Assembly (NCBI GenBank): GCA_964023275.1 | Contig: OZ029921.1 | Span: 5,584,455 to 5,648,454, forward strand | DNA: 64,000 bases | Origin: Norana najaformis | Taxonomy: Eukaryota > Annelida > Clitellata > Crassiclitellata > Hormogastridae | Direction of reading: 5' to 3' | Shown: piece by piece, positions 1 through 15,000 of the stretch | Position numbering within the stretch: position 1 is the first letter of the stretch | Layout: every line of letters begins with the position of its first letter | Notes under the pieces: generated by a model | Told to the model about the DNA's origin: nothing | Database searches by the model: none | The model's input: only the letters and a program-made list of their open reading frames with translations | Made by a program: the position numbers and the translations under genes

Positions 1-1
1 G

Positions 2-3000
2 ATCTCTGTTGGCAATGAAGCAAAAGCAAGAGAACAACTACAGCTGCACTACCAGCAGAGGATTCGCGAAAAGCAAGCAGAACTGGAACAGTACAGAGGG
101 TAACTTTAGTCAGATATGTGACAAACATATGACAAATTCGTGATAATTCTGTAGATTTTGAATATATAAATCAAAAAGCAGGTAAATCTCTTAGATGTGT
201 TACAGATCTGCCAAAACTGTAATGATTGTATTTTTTATTTATTTAATTCTGCATTTATTATGTGCCACTATCTAATGACTTAGCGTCAATCGATGGTGCC
301 GAGCAATTGTGAGTTAAGGACTTGCTCAAGGTCCCTACACAGTAACTGTCTCGGAGAAGGCTCGAACCCGTACTCTCCACGCTACGAGCACGGCTACTCT
401 ATTCAATATGCTACTGTGCTAGAATACATGAATGATATGAGAAACATATTACAGTAGATACTTGACAAATTGGCAAAATATTTGATAATTCTATAGAATT
501 TCAAATGTGTGAATCGGATGACAGGTAAACCTCTTAGATATGTTGCAAATCTGCCAAAAATGTAATTGTTATAACCGATATAGAATATGTGAATCATATG
601 AGAGAGAAGAATATTAGATACGGGACAATTTGGCCAAATATTTCATAATTCGATAGGATATTGAATATGCTTTTTAGTTCATGAGGACAGATCTATTAGA
701 TTTGTGATATTACCAGATTGTTGATGTTAGACATGTAATAAATATTGTACATCTGCTGAATGAGTGACAAATCTCTTAGGCATGTGATAAATCTATGAGA
801 TTTGAGAAACCAATATATGTGAAATTTAACCAGACAGATTCTCTTTATCTTTGTGTTGTTTAATCATTGTACATGTGTATCTGGCTCTAATCTTAATAAT
901 AAAACATTATATTAATACATATTATATATTAATAATATAAATTAATTGTTTTTGTTGACCTGTAGTGCTAAAGACGCTGAAGTCACGCAAGAACGCAATG
1001 ACTTGGAGGTGTTTCGAAGAAATCTGGAGCGGCAAGTGAAAGAACTTGAAGAAGAGCTCGACATTCAGCACCGAGAACTTACCTCAGGTCTGATGCAAAT
1101 TTACATCAGGATCCTACAAGGGAACCTAAAATGGCATGGTGCCCATTCAACCAGGCTGAATGCTTAAACAAGCAGCATGAAGGATTTTACCCAAAAGTCA
1201 TTGAAAAGTCAGCTGAGTGGAGACTGTGTGGTCATTATAGAAAACTTGTACATATAATAAACTTGAGATTTCTACAGCGCCCAATGAAACCTAAGTCGTG
1301 GGAACCGGCTTATTCATAGGCACTCAGTCGATCGGCAGGAAGGGTTCAGTTCCAAGTCAAGATCCAGGAGTCGGGCAGTTAGACAGCTATGGTGGGTGGT
1401 GTTTGGAATTGGATCTGAAGGAAAGACAAGGGGAGGAAGATGAATCGGGATAGGATCTGTGAAAGAGGACTGTTTTCAGTTTTGAGTGGAAGACCAGAGC
1501 AGAGATTGCAAGGGGTGAGGTGCTGGTGAGTTAGTATGATGGATTAGACAATTGTTGTAATTTTGGTGGGAGTTAGATTATCAGTCCCTGAGGCCAACCC
1601 ACAATTGGCAGCCATGGGTACAGTGTTAACAACTTCAATTTCTTAGCTTCATTTATTGGGGTGGGTGGCCAGCCCTCTGCCTCGCTGCCTGTTCTTCCCA
1701 CCGAGAGTGTACTGTGATGTACTCATTTGATACCTGAGTTTGCTGGGGCAATACATAAATATCTTCTAATGCCTTTCTGTCCTGGCAGGATTTTGAACCC
1801 CGATGTCTAGGTTTACAGTCCTGCATGTTTATTATGTTCTAGCAGCTAGAACATAATAAATCCTGTATTTGATCTCATGTTAACCAGATAGGTGTTAAAT
1901 ATTGTGGATCTTGGCATGACCGTATTATTCTCCAGTTCTGTGATGGGCCGGGATGAGGCTCCTTGAAGCGGCACTTTACAAATTTACAATTACGATGCTT
2001 CATGAGGAGAAGGACATTTTGGCTGAAGCACAAACAAGACAGCGAACAATCCAACAAGAGAAGAACATTTGCATAGCTGAGTAATACTGAATTTTAAATT
2101 TCATGTCAACCCAAGATACAAAGGTGTAACCCATTTGCATTGCAATAACCCAAACAGCACAACTATTTATTTTATAATTAATGTAATGAAATTGTATTTG
2201 TTTTATTATTGCTGTAAAGAGATTGTTTTTTTGTTTGTTTTACATTCTTGCCATGTATTTTTTCTTGTGTTTGTTTTGTCTGCAGACTTTGATGAAGCAG
2301 CTAAGAAGCGAGAACACGAGTTTCGTGTCCAGCTAGACCAGATGAGCAACACTGTACTGAGCCATGAGCTCAAGGCAAGCAGTTAGTGTGCCATCACAAC
2401 ATGGATGTGCCATAAATTAAAAAAAATAATAAGAATAATAATAGCTTATTAGTTTATTATATCCAGTAATAAGAATAATAATAGCTTATTAGTTTATTAT
2501 ATCCAGTAATAAGAATAAGAATAACAGCAATAATAAGAACCTTGAAGGGGAACTCAAGTCAGGATTGGAAAAAGAGATAATAAGCTAACAGCTTTAATAT
2601 TTTATAGATCAATTCTACTCTTAAATTCTGAGGGATTATATAGATGAATTTGCTTCTGTTGATGTTATCCACGGTTCTCTTGGCAGTAGGATTGACAACT
2701 AGTGCAATCTAGGAGTGTGTAGGTCCTAGACTGGTGCAGTATCACCACATGTTGATGAAAGCCAACCCCAGCTGAAGGGTAGTTGAGCGGCCTCGGCATT
2801 GGCTTTTCACCTTGGTGACCCAGGTTTGAATCTCGGATTCGTCATGTGAAATCAACATGGATCGCTTTGTCTCGGATTCGTCATGTGAAATCAACATGGA
2901 TCGCTTTGTTGAACTGTGTGTAGTCTCAGAGGTCATAAACTTCACTATGGGTGACTTCTTAGATCCAAAACACACTCCTAATTGAAGGATTGATTGAGAT

Positions 3001-6000
3001 CGCTTCTGTGAAGGTAGCTTGAAGGTCTGCTTTACAGTTGGCACTCTGAATGAATGAATACTGGTGAATGAATTTCTAGCTGAAAATATGAATTCTGTTA
3101 AATAAAATAACCTTATAAAGTGTTTGTTTAGGAATTTTAAATTATGTTGTTCATTTTTAACCTTTATAATTTTTACCATTGTTATTCCTGCTACTTAACC
3201 TTTACTTAAAACTAACTTGCAGGTGAAGTTGCTGACGAAGGAGCTGGAACTGGCGCGAGCAGCCCGTGAGTCGAGCGGTCAAGAAGTGAAACAGGTGGAG
3301 GATGCTCAAAGAGACCTGGAAAAACTACTGAAGAGAAAAGAGTGGGAGCTGGAAGAGACGAAAGCCTTGAAAGATGCAAGGTAAGATAATTGGTCATTTA
3401 TAATTTATGAACTTATATTTAATAATTAATTAGTTATTATTAATTATTATTAATAAGTAATTTATTAATTTAATATAATTTATTTATAATTAATTCATAA
3501 TGCGCATCTTATCGGCTATGGTGCGATACAAATTTCCTCTTTACATTGCAGTAATTAGTCCTCAGGGGAATCATTCTGGTGTTGAAAGATATTTCAGCTT
3601 AAGTTATTTTAATGAATTTTGACTACTTTTGTTATTTTATTTTGTTTAACATAATATTTTCATGTTTCCGATAGGCAGTGATCTCTGGTTTAATTTTTAA
3701 GCAATGGTTTTATTGTGTTTGGTGTAATTTTTTTCTTGAGTTGAATATTATTATGTTTTATTAAATGTTTTTACATCTGTTGTAATTGTTTAAGGATTTC
3801 AGATCTTGAGGAGAAACTGAGTCGGTCTGAACAGAGCTTCAAACGCCAGGAGGAAGATTTCATCAGGAAGTGAGTTACGATAATCTTTATTTGTTCAAGT
3901 AGGCTTACATTATATAATGTAAGGATAATATAATGTAATATAAAGAAGACAATTTATACAGCACAGTTAAGTAGCAAAGCAGTTTCAAGGGCACTTTACT
4001 GCATCCTAAATCAGTTATCATTAATTAATTTAATGACTAACTACACTAGGACTTTTGCTGTAATTAAGTATGTTATAATGCATATTCTGATGTTACATGG
4101 GAAGGAACATAGATAGCAAAATTCATTCAGTTTTAAAATATAACACAATTTTGTTACAATGTAGTGCTGCTAAGACTTTTGAAGGTAGCATTGTTATGAG
4201 CTTCCACTGTACGAACTTAACGTTTCAATGAAATGTTATGGTGTAAATGGTCATCAGTTTACCTGAAATATGGTCTAGTCCAGTTCCTTTTCTGGGGAAA
4301 TATGTGTTTTACCCAGTAGTTCTCTATTTACAACATTGCTAATTATCAAGTATTATCAGCTTCAAATAATTATCAAGTATTATCATTTTCAAATAATTAT
4401 CAAGTATTATCACTTTCAAATAATTATCAAGTATTATCAGTTTCAAATAATTATCAAGTATTATCAGTTTCAAATTATTATCAAGTATTATCAGTTTCAA
4501 ATAGTTATCAAGTATTATCAGTTTCAAACTGCCATTTATATATTTGAGATTATTTTCAATTTTTAGATATACTGAATTGAACCAAACGCTGAAGCGCAAA
4601 GATATGGAGTTGACCAAAGCGAGTGAGACGTGGGCAAATCGAGAGTGCCATCTATTAGGAGAGGTGCGAAACCTAACGGAGAAGTTGGAGGAGTCTTCAG
4701 TGAAGCTTCGGCAGTTGGAGTGGAATCTTGAGGATGCTACAAAAGAAAAAAACAACATAACAGAGAAGTATGGAACTTGGAAATGTAGGGTTTTCATAGG
4801 CCAACTGCATTGCAAGGGATCTTCTTGTGAGTTTTTCATGCTACTGTACATGTGCAGAGCCTATTCGACATTGCGTGTGTGCACTTACGGCATGTTAACA
4901 AATGCATTACTTATGCTTAAGTTTGCTTGCTTATGCTTGTACTTAATGAATTGCTTATGTCAGTCCCAGCTGCTGGAACCATCTCTCTCGAGATCTCTCG
5001 AGCTCCTCTCTTTTCCGCTCTCTGGGTTCCGCAGGTGCCTGTAGACCGTACTGCTTAACAGTGATTTTACTTGTTCAAGTCGGGAGCGCACCTGTTTAGT
5101 TTATTCTGTAAGAAGTGCTTTATAAATCTTAAATTACAATTATTTGTATTTTCTGTATTTTCCTTTTCCTTCTAATTTATTGAAAGCATTGACTAAGCCT
5201 GTGATTGACAGACTGGAGGCGGAGATTGCTGACATAAAGGCACGATGGGAACGTCACGTGACGGAGATATCTCATGACAGCGTTGCTCGTGACGTCCATC
5301 TGAATGCGCTGCGTGAAGCAGAGGACAGCCTCAAGGATGAACTGGTTCGCCGTAAACAAGACATTGAACGGTAATACCACAACTGTTGACGATGCTTCAC
5401 ATCGGTATGTAATGTAGTTGGAAATTTATGTAGCACTATTTCCTCCTCTTTGGCAATGCTAATGTATAATATGTAATGTAATGTATTTATGTAGCCAAAC
5501 TTTTACCCCAATGTTTATAACATGCTAAGTTTTAGAATGCCTAGTACTTTAATGTAACTGTTTTTCAAGTTATTTTATATGTTTTATATGTAAACTTTAT
5601 GTAATGATTGTTTTAATTTTTATTATAGCTGTATTTTATTAATGTGTTTCTTTTTGTTACTTCTACCCCAGATGTGTTGGTTTGTTTGATTTTTGTTTTT
5701 GTTTAGCACTAGATTATCATTTATTCAATATTATCACTAATTCAATAGACATTTGCTACAGTAGCAACTTTTTCCATAAGTTTATGTATTCATTACTCAT
5801 CGTAGAAATCACTGCAATAGTCATTTCGGTTTAGAGTCTGTCATGTTTTAATCGGCTTCTTTTACTTACCTGTAGTTATTACAAAACCTCTTCAATTACG
5901 CTCTCAATACAGTTTTACGAAGCCACAATTGTTCTTGCCACATTAAAGACTTATTTTGATATATGATTGTAATAGCACTATTTGTTATAAAATAACACTA

Positions 6001-9000
6001 TTTCCCTTATCATATCAGATAAATGTTAATGAATTGTGTAAATTTATTAATTACAACAAGCTGTCTTTGCATATGAAAAGTGTAGTAAAAAGTTTTATCT
6101 TCCTTTACATTGCCTTTTCCTCTCCCCTTATCTCCGTTACTTAATTGCACCTTACCTTACGAGACATTGCCCCACGTTATCCTACCTTAGCTTACCTTAC
6201 CTTGCTTTCCACTTCAGGTACAAGAAGGACCTAGCAGAGTCGCTAGAGAGGGAGTCGGCCACAGAACGAGCCAGGGCGCAGACAGAGCTGGACTGGCAGA
6301 GGAGATGTGAGGACCTGGAAAGACTCAGCTACCAAAGGTCTGAGGACCTTGTGAGGAATCTGACCAGGGCCAAGGATGAGGTCAGTCTTCTGTCTGAGGA
6401 GCTCTAGGTCTTGCTGAATCATGTCTCCCCATCTCTTCTTTCGTCGTCCCTGACTGCGGCATCCGTAAACCTCTGCCATCATAATTCTTTTAATGCAGCT
6501 TTACTCTTTGGGACTGAGGTTAACCTTCTACATAGTTTTATGTGGTTTCTCTCCTGACAGGGATTTGAACCACAACCTCTGGTTTGATAGTCCAGTACGA
6601 GAATCATTAAGTTACTGAGCAAATGATATTAGTCTACTGAAAAGATCTGTAACAGTGCTATAAAAATGTTGAAATACATGGAAGTAAATCTCTCCTTCTG
6701 CCTGAAATTAATCCCTAATAGAGGAGGGGTCAGCCACATGGATCCTTCTTTTCCATTTGTTTCTATCTCCAGTGTCTTCCTTCTTCTGTCTGAGGAGCTT
6801 TAGTAGGTCTTGTTGAATCATGTCTTCCCATCTCTTCTTTTGTCGTCCCCGACTGCAGTATTCGTGAACCTCTTCTCTCATACTTCTTTTAATGCAGCTT
6901 CCTCCTCTGTCCTCGTTATGTGACCATACAGTGTCATACATGCGGGTAAATGCATACTCTGAGAAGTAGTAATGTAATATAATCTGTTTATTGTAATTAT
7001 AACAGAGCATTTATTTAATGCCTCTTATTTGTGTTTACTTCTTTTGCTGCTTTGTGTTTATGTAGGCCGTGGCAACTGTCGAACAGCAGAAGTCGGAGAT
7101 GGAGCAGATGGAACAGATGACGCGTTTGCTGCAGCAGGAGCGAGACCAGGCGCTGGCGATGCTTGCCAGGAATGGACTAAAGGTTGACCGCCGTCTGGTG
7201 GTCAGTAGCAGTATGATGTTGTAGCTGTTGTTTCTCTCCAGAGGTGGATTTGAACCATGATCAACAGTTTGGTAGTTCAGTACAAGAATCATTAGATTAC
7301 TGGGCAACTGATATTGAAAAGATTCATAATGGTGCTATATAAATGTTGAGACACATACTGGTAAATGCAGACTTTTAAGAGATTTTGGAGAATCAAAAGC
7401 TAGGTCATCAGTAGGATAGCAGCTTTTGTTTGATGTCAACATGTAGCTGCACTTGTTCGATGTCATTAGGGGAATCTAAAGCTAGGTCAGGTTAAAAGGT
7501 AGGTCAGGTCATGGAGAAGAATTGAGAGAGAAGTTGACCATTCATCATCCAGCGGTGCAACCAAAATGGAAACATTGATTGATTGCAGATAACTTCCTTG
7601 GGACTTGAGACATGTAAAAGTAAACAATACGTAGGGTGAAGCAGGAGGAAATGCATTGAGGAAGTCTAGTAATTATGATCTGGAAATTTTTTGGTTGATA
7701 GGATCCAGTTTTGGGTGATGATTCTTCAGCAGATGTCACAAATCTTCGTCAGCAGAATCAGAGGCTTCAGGCAATAATAAAGCAGATGAAGGAGGACATG
7801 GAATCACTGGTGAAGGCTCCTCCAGAGAGAATGAATGCCAACGACAAAGGTTAAAACTAATGCTGGACGTTAATTTGAACCTGTGTGGTTGCCCAGAGTA
7901 CCTCAGTGTCTTTAGGGTGTTGTTTCGAACCTACCCCAAGACAATCACTGTCTAGAGACCTTGAGCAAGTCCTTGATGCAAATATGCTACTCTGCCATCA
8001 GCAGATGCTCTGAGTAGCTGTTGCTGTTATTGTTTGGAATTTACTGTCAAATTCTGTTCAATCTGTCAATTCTTTGATGTTATTCAAGTCTAAACTTTTA
8101 ACTTGCTTACCCACCATAGCTTAACTTCTGGTTTCTCTGACCTGTAGGAATTCTCCAATGGACTATGATTTTGATTATGATTTCACTTGAATTGACCACT
8201 GATTGATGCCTTGGGCATTATGATAATGGTGCACTAGAAATCATTAGATTAGATTAGATTAGAGGGTCTGAAAAAGCACTATGTAGAGAATCACATGCTT
8301 TGGTAAAATTTTCTGTACAGGTTATAAAATTTTCTGTACAGGTTATGTAAAGAATCTTGAAGAAGAGCTGAGTGCCTTGAAAGCCAAATGTCGTCAGCTT
8401 GAACTCAAAGTGCATGACCTCGAGGTCACGAACTCTGGTGTTGATGGGCAGTACACCAGTGACGCCGTTGACCGAACACCAGTTCACAGCAATGCATCAG
8501 TGAATGCACACCTGGAGCAGCTGAACGGTACAATTAGCACGCTACGAAAGGAGAAGGTAGAACTAACCGCTCAACTGCGAAAGATGCAAACGACAGCGAT
8601 TCATCTTCAAGGTCGAATTGATCAGCTCTCAAAACAGGTTCTGATGACTATCATCGTCATCATGATCATCTTCATTATCAGCATAATTATCTTCATCTGT
8701 CATTGTCTTGATAATGATCATCATCATAATCATCGCCGTTATTATCATTAGTCATTGTAGTGGTCATTATCAGCTTTGTCTTCACCAACAATACCAGTCA
8801 TCATTATCACTATTGTCATTATCACCATCACCACCATCATCTTCACCATGATGACCTTGTCATCAGCAATTTTATGATTCTTTCTGATTGAAAGATGTTG
8901 AATAAGAAAGTGAGCTTTATATTTTATTGTGCTTTGATTGATTGATTTTATATTTGATTGATATCTGAGTGACTGTGGCCTAGTTCTGAGATATGTTCCA

Positions 9001-12000
9001 TCTCTTGACATCATTATTATGTTTACCCGAGGTACATACGATCTCTGAGGAACAAGAAATTAGTGCTGAAGAAAGAAAGGTATTGTTATTATTATTACTA
9101 TTATTAACAATTCTACATGTTTGCGTTTGAATCAATTATATATCTAATACATGACCTCTATCGACTGATTTTGTTTCAGCCGATGGAGAAACAGGCCCTA
9201 ATAGAACAGCTCCAATATGAGGTGAATGCCTGTAAGCGCCGATCCGAGACGGAAGCAATGAGCCTTCGCCAACGTATATCTGACCTGGAACTTCAGGTGA
9301 CAGAAGCACGCAAGGAGGCAGATGAGTACTACCGAGCGAGCATGGAGAGCAATACTGAGGTCAACGCCCTTTCAAATCAGGTAATTTCATCAAATGCAGT
9401 TATTGACATCTAATCTAAACTAATCTGAGAACTTAAGTAGTGCCGTTATAAAAATGCATTTGATGGCATTCCTAAGCAGATTTGCAAATTGGTCGATTTC
9501 AAGGGATGAGACGAAAGGAGGATGTGACACAAAAACATCTTGAATCGAGAACAGAAATATACATAGGATTCAAGAGGGCAAGCAGCTGTGTAAATGTATT
9601 CCAGAACCTTAACCTGGCTACAGAAAACGCCCTCCTGCAAAGAGCAGTATTCACTCAAGGTACAGCAAAATAAAGACAGTCAGAGGTTTTAGTGCAGTAG
9701 TGATAGGTCTGAGGAGTAAGCTTATGTTGAATGTATTACGGTTGATGTGAATGTACTATGGTTGATGTGAATGTGCTACAGTTGATGTGAATGTACTAAT
9801 CGTAATCGTAATTCCGAGATTTCTACAGCGCCCATCAAAAGCTGCGCCGCAGGGACCAGCTTATTCACAGGCGCTCAGTCAAAACAAAATTGATAGGCAA
9901 AAAGGGTTCAGTTCCAGGTCAAGATCCAAAAGTCGAGCCAAGAGACAGCGTGGCAGCTATGGGGGTGGTGTTTGGGGGTGGAGAGGAGAGAGAGATAAGA
10001 GGAAGAAGGGGTGTCAGGATGGGGTTGATGTGAATGTACTATGGTTGATGTGAATGTACTATGGTTGATGTGAATGTACTACGGTTGATGTGAATGTGCT
10101 ACGGTTGATGTGGATGCGATATGTTGTAGGCAAGTAAACCAATTTTGACATCAGACACTTGCCATAGGATTGCACATCTGTGCTTTTGCCATACAGGAAT
10201 TGTAATAATAATGTCTGAGGAGTTCGAATAGAAGCATGTAACTAGTCTGCTGCGTTTATGTTTTAGCAAAATATCTTATATTTTATCTGATCCACGTCTT
10301 ACCAATGATTTCTTATCAAAGCAACAACTGGTGACTGCCTTGAATTCAGGATTAGATTTTATATTTCCCAGGTATATTGAAAAAACAGTGGTGATAGATG
10401 TCATATAAATCTTATGTTTTTGATCCCTCAGAGGTGAGTTTTGTGAACAGATGTTCCAGGGAGTGGATTCCAAAATGTTGGACCAACAACTGAAAATAAC
10501 CATTTGTCAAGCATCTTTGTCTAATTTTATTTTTGACATTCATCGATTTGAACGTAATCAATTTTATTTTAAGTTAAAATCATTTATGATAATTATCATA
10601 ATCATGTGCAAATCTATGCTAATTGATTTCTATTATTTGACAAGGTGTCACAGCTAAAACTTGAGCTGGCTACTGCTAATCCTGCAATCAACTTTGGAGC
10701 TCAGGTCAGTAAGATCCCTGTTTATTAAGAAAGAGTTAGTAATCCTTAACTTAAGTTTTACATCATCATTAAAACAACAGTCATGTAAAGTCATAAATTA
10801 TCTTACCTTGCCTTAAACAGTAAGTACATGTACCAGTTATGTAGCAGTTCAAATTTCCAGTCTTCCATTGGAAATTCAAACAGGTCCTGCTGATAAATAA
10901 GAAACATTTTCAGCTAAGTTGTCGGGATTCTCATGCTGTAAGCGCCTCTGAGTAGTTTGTTCTGTAAGAAGCGCTATATAAGTAATACAATACAATACAA
11001 GATAAACTTAAGGTGTGCCATTTTAGGACAGCCATGTTCCAGCACATTTGAGTGGCAAGATACGTTGGATGTGCATTGACACATACAATGTAATGAAGGT
11101 CTTTTTAGATCATCACTTGAAGAAAACTGCTCCTGGTTTTGTTTCTGCTGTGTCAGTATAGGTCATATGACCTTATGCGGAATGTTTGTTACACTGTTAT
11201 GGTATGAGTTCTGATATGTCATCTTACGGGACATGAATGCAGACTTTAGGTCAGTGTAGGTCATGACCTATGACACGGTCTTGTTATAAAGCAGTACATG
11301 TACTGATGTGGCTCCCAAAGACAATGCTGTGATGAGTTTCTAGTAAGTGTTTGAACTATGTGTGACTTTGAAGTATGTATGACTTTAAAGTTTGTGTGAA
11401 AGTGTACGCACAGGCACTATATAATTTTGTTTACATTACTTTATATTACCCAGTGCTGTGCTATTTCATTTATATTTATAATTATATTTATATATTTCAT
11501 TCATCAGCTTCATTTTTTTCATGTAGGAGCTCGTTATTCAGCAGCTGGAGGATGTTATCGTAAAGCGAGCCTCAGGGGCTGATGGGATAGGTCAGGTGAC
11601 GTCTGGAGGGGATCAAGAGTCGGCTGGAGTCTACAAGACTAGACTCAAGATGGCTGTCAAAGATCTGATCAAGATCGCTCAGAAGAACAAACTGCTCACA
11701 GAGATCAACAACCGACTTTTGGCAGAGATGGCCAAGAATGGTCAGGCTTTATACTGGTATTTGGTCATATGAGTTAGAGTAGGCAACTGGTATTTGATCA
11801 TGGGTTTATACTTATGGCTTTATACTGGTATTTGGTCATATGGGTTGTAGTAGGCAACTGGTATTTGGTCATATGAGTTAGAGTAGGCAACTGGTATTTG
11901 GTCATATGGGTTGTAGTAGGTAACTGGTATTTGATCATATGAGTTAGAGTAGGCAACTGGTATTTGGTCATATGGGTTATAGTAGGCAACTGGTATTTGG

Positions 12001-15000
12001 TCATATGGGTTATAGTAGGCTTAAGTTAAATACCACTTTTCACATGCCAGTCTTGCATTGTGTGCATCATGGTGGACTGTCAGTAATGCAGTTGGTCTGT
12101 GATGTAACGGTTGTGGGCTTGAGCCTGCCGAGCAGACACTGTGTAAAGATAATGTGTGCTGTCACCAAGCAGTAGAATTTGGTAGTGGCATAAGCGAGGA
12201 ATTAAACTGCAGGTCCTGCAATGCTCTGATCCAGTGTTCAGGACCTTGGGATTTGTGCTGCTGTGATCACAATCACAATTACTTGTGTGCTTCTGAAAAA
12301 TTACTCACCAAACCAGGCTTACATGTCGAATGCTAAACCAGTAGTGGTCTGTATTAAGAGTGGCACTGTATAAATGTCCCTTTACACTACATTACTAATG
12401 ATGACGTTGGTTGATCAGGTATGCGGCCGTCTTCGTCAGCCAAGCACCCAGCAGTTGCCATCACTGGAAAGGTGCACATACCTGTTGACGACCACCAACA
12501 GGTGTCCTCAAATCTAAATAAAGTGATGCAGAACAAGTTGCAGCAGTTGGAAGAACTGCAGTACCACATAACAAAACAGGTATGGTATATACCTGTTATA
12601 TATATGGTATATGTATGAGGTATTCTGAATGTTAAAGGAAACATTTGTTAGCCATCTAGACACTTAATACGACACATTCTAAGTACCTCGTAAAAGCACT
12701 GCCTACGCTAGCCAGCAACTCCACAAATTTGATTGCCTTGTGTCTGTTCAGTTGGGTGGCTTATGTATTAACTGCACTGAATGTGCACGCAGTTTGGCAT
12801 GGTGTTTGACTTCACCATGTCATTTTCTGACCATGTTCAGACCATTTGCAGATCAGCTCAGTTTCTCGTATGGGATATTTGTAGAATCAGATCTCATTTG
12901 CCTCAAACTGTCTTGATCCCACTAGCTTATACATTGGTTTCTAGCAGATTATTGTAACTCCCTTCTCATTGGTTTCTCTATGGGAGACCTGCAGTAACTA
13001 TAATTGGTTCAAAACTTAACGAAAACTCATAAATATCAGTATGTTATGCCAATATTTTGACATTGACCTGGCATTCATTGCACTCGTTGCAGTGGAGCAG
13101 AGAATTCAGTTTAAAATCTGGCTCTTAGTTCACAGTACTACATTTAAATCAGCCGACCCATCTCTGTTCCATGCTCACCCCTCATGTCAATAAATATTGT
13201 ATTTGATCAGTGGTCACTGACTGTTGCGGTGCCTTGCACCAGAACAGTGTTAGGTTCTTGGGCATTCTCAGTAGCTGGTCCTGGACTTTGGAATTCGCTA
13301 TGCAGTTCAGTTTGTTCTGTCAGTTCTTTGATGTCCTTCAGGTCTAGACTTAAGACTCATTTTTTCAACTTGCTTACCAACCGTAGCCTAACTTCTAGTT
13401 TCTCTGACCTACCAGAATTCAACCCGGCTTCTCCAACAGACTGTGATCTTTGATTATGATTTCACTTGATGTGACCAATGACTGATGCCTTGGGCATTAT
13501 GATAACGGTGCCATAGAAGTCGTTTGATTAGATCAGCCTAAATGATGTCAAAATCATTAAGAATAAAGAGTGCGTCAGTAAGCAAACAGTGTTCAGATAA
13601 CTAGAAGTCACCAATGGCAGGCTTCCGGTCACACGTATGTAGAACCCAACCAGTGGATTCCCATCCAGAGTTGACTGTTGACACCATATGTAGTTTCTGT
13701 TATTGCAGTAAGTAAGTAAAGCTCCTATATCCTATGAGGAACGTACGGGAGGCGCTCATTTCCTTTTCTTAGGCCTTCGAGTGGGCAGTGAACGAATTCC
13801 AAGGTCTTGAACATGGGGCCATTGCATCGCAGGATTTGCCTTTTACTTATGATGGTACCAAATGATACTGGTTGGTGACAGAGGCACGGCTTGTGCCAAC
13901 AACTTGTCCAGGGTCCTTACACAGGGTCAAACCTGCAACCGCATGATCATTGACCTAATGCGTTACCAAAAGACCACTGCGTCGCATGCATTGCTAAAAC
14001 TGAAAGTTATGTTACTATATTTGCTTTTTGGTTCTGTTACCTGTAATACTGTAGGAGTTGGCGATGAAGGGTCAGGTCAAAGGTCAAGAGGTTGATGAAG
14101 ACTTCCAGCCACAGTCCATCCTGAAAAATTCCCCAGCGCGCAGAGGTAGGTGGAAAACTTGCGAAGCTTAGTAGCTAAGTTACTTTCATATGCAGACACA
14201 CATGCATGTCCCAGTAATTACTCTGTAAGACATGATAGTTTTGGAGAATGTTGCCATATTTTTATTGTATTTTGCTTGCTCTTGGGGTTAGTGTAATGGA
14301 AAATTGTTTCTGTGTTGTATCTGGAAATTTGTATAGCATCTTTAAGAATCTGAAACATACTGGAACGTGTCTATATAACAGATCTAAAAAGCGTGTCTTA
14401 AGACAAGCTGAAATGTTTCTTCTTTTCGTGACAAGATGATTAGCTTACTTATTATTTTTATTCTGCAATTATTAAGCTCCACTGTGTAATGACGGAGCAT
14501 CAATCGATAGCGCTGAGCAGTTGTGAGTAAAGGACTTGCTCAAAGTCCCCACACAGTAACCATCTCAGGGGAGGCTCAAACCTGTACCCTTCGCATTACA
14601 ATGCAAGCACAGTAACTAGTCAGCTACCGTGCTCCACTGTATGGCTACTTTGTGGATGCATTTGTCCATGCACTCTCGTCTTTATTGTTTTGCTTCATCT
14701 TGCAAATATGTATAGTGATCTAAGAATGAGAAAGTTTTGGATATGCATAAATTATTGGTTAGCTTGGCAACACTAGCAGACGAAATATTTACTTTTGTGG
14801 ACTTTTCTGTTGTTTTCTTAGATGCCTCACCCAGGCCCCATAGGCTGCAGTCACATCCACGGAATTCCCCAAAGGGAAGTTCTCCAAAGGGTGGTTCTTC
14901 GCGAGAGCTTAGGAAGTCTCTGGCAAGCGAGTCATCTCTCGGAGGAGAGTCGCTACAGGAAATCTGGCAACTCATTGACGAAAATAGAAGTCCAACACCT

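Larger units (their letters stand above)
2374..3222 (+). other. CCDC57: GC-AG intron of CCDC57
   Basis: The exon ends CTC AAG at 2374 and is followed by gcaagc, with no usable GT nearby. The next exon begins GTG AAG TTG CTG at 3223 after a normal acceptor. The join gives HELK-VKLL, as in vertebrate CCDC57 (RELKVKLL). Using the nearby gttagt would break the frame. This fits the AAG|GCAAG consensus of GC-AG introns. Confidence 0.85.

Noticed and set aside
4339-4851. Long minus-strand open frame (170 codons) across 4339-4851
   Set aside because: It is the reverse of a CCDC57 exon plus the 27-bp minisatellite, which stays open because 27 is a multiple of three.
5144-5211. Upstream acceptor at about 5186 for the CCDC57 exon ending at 5370
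   Set aside because: It would put the preceding exon out of frame; the acceptor at 5210-5211 keeps frame and aligns with human CCDC57 without a gap.
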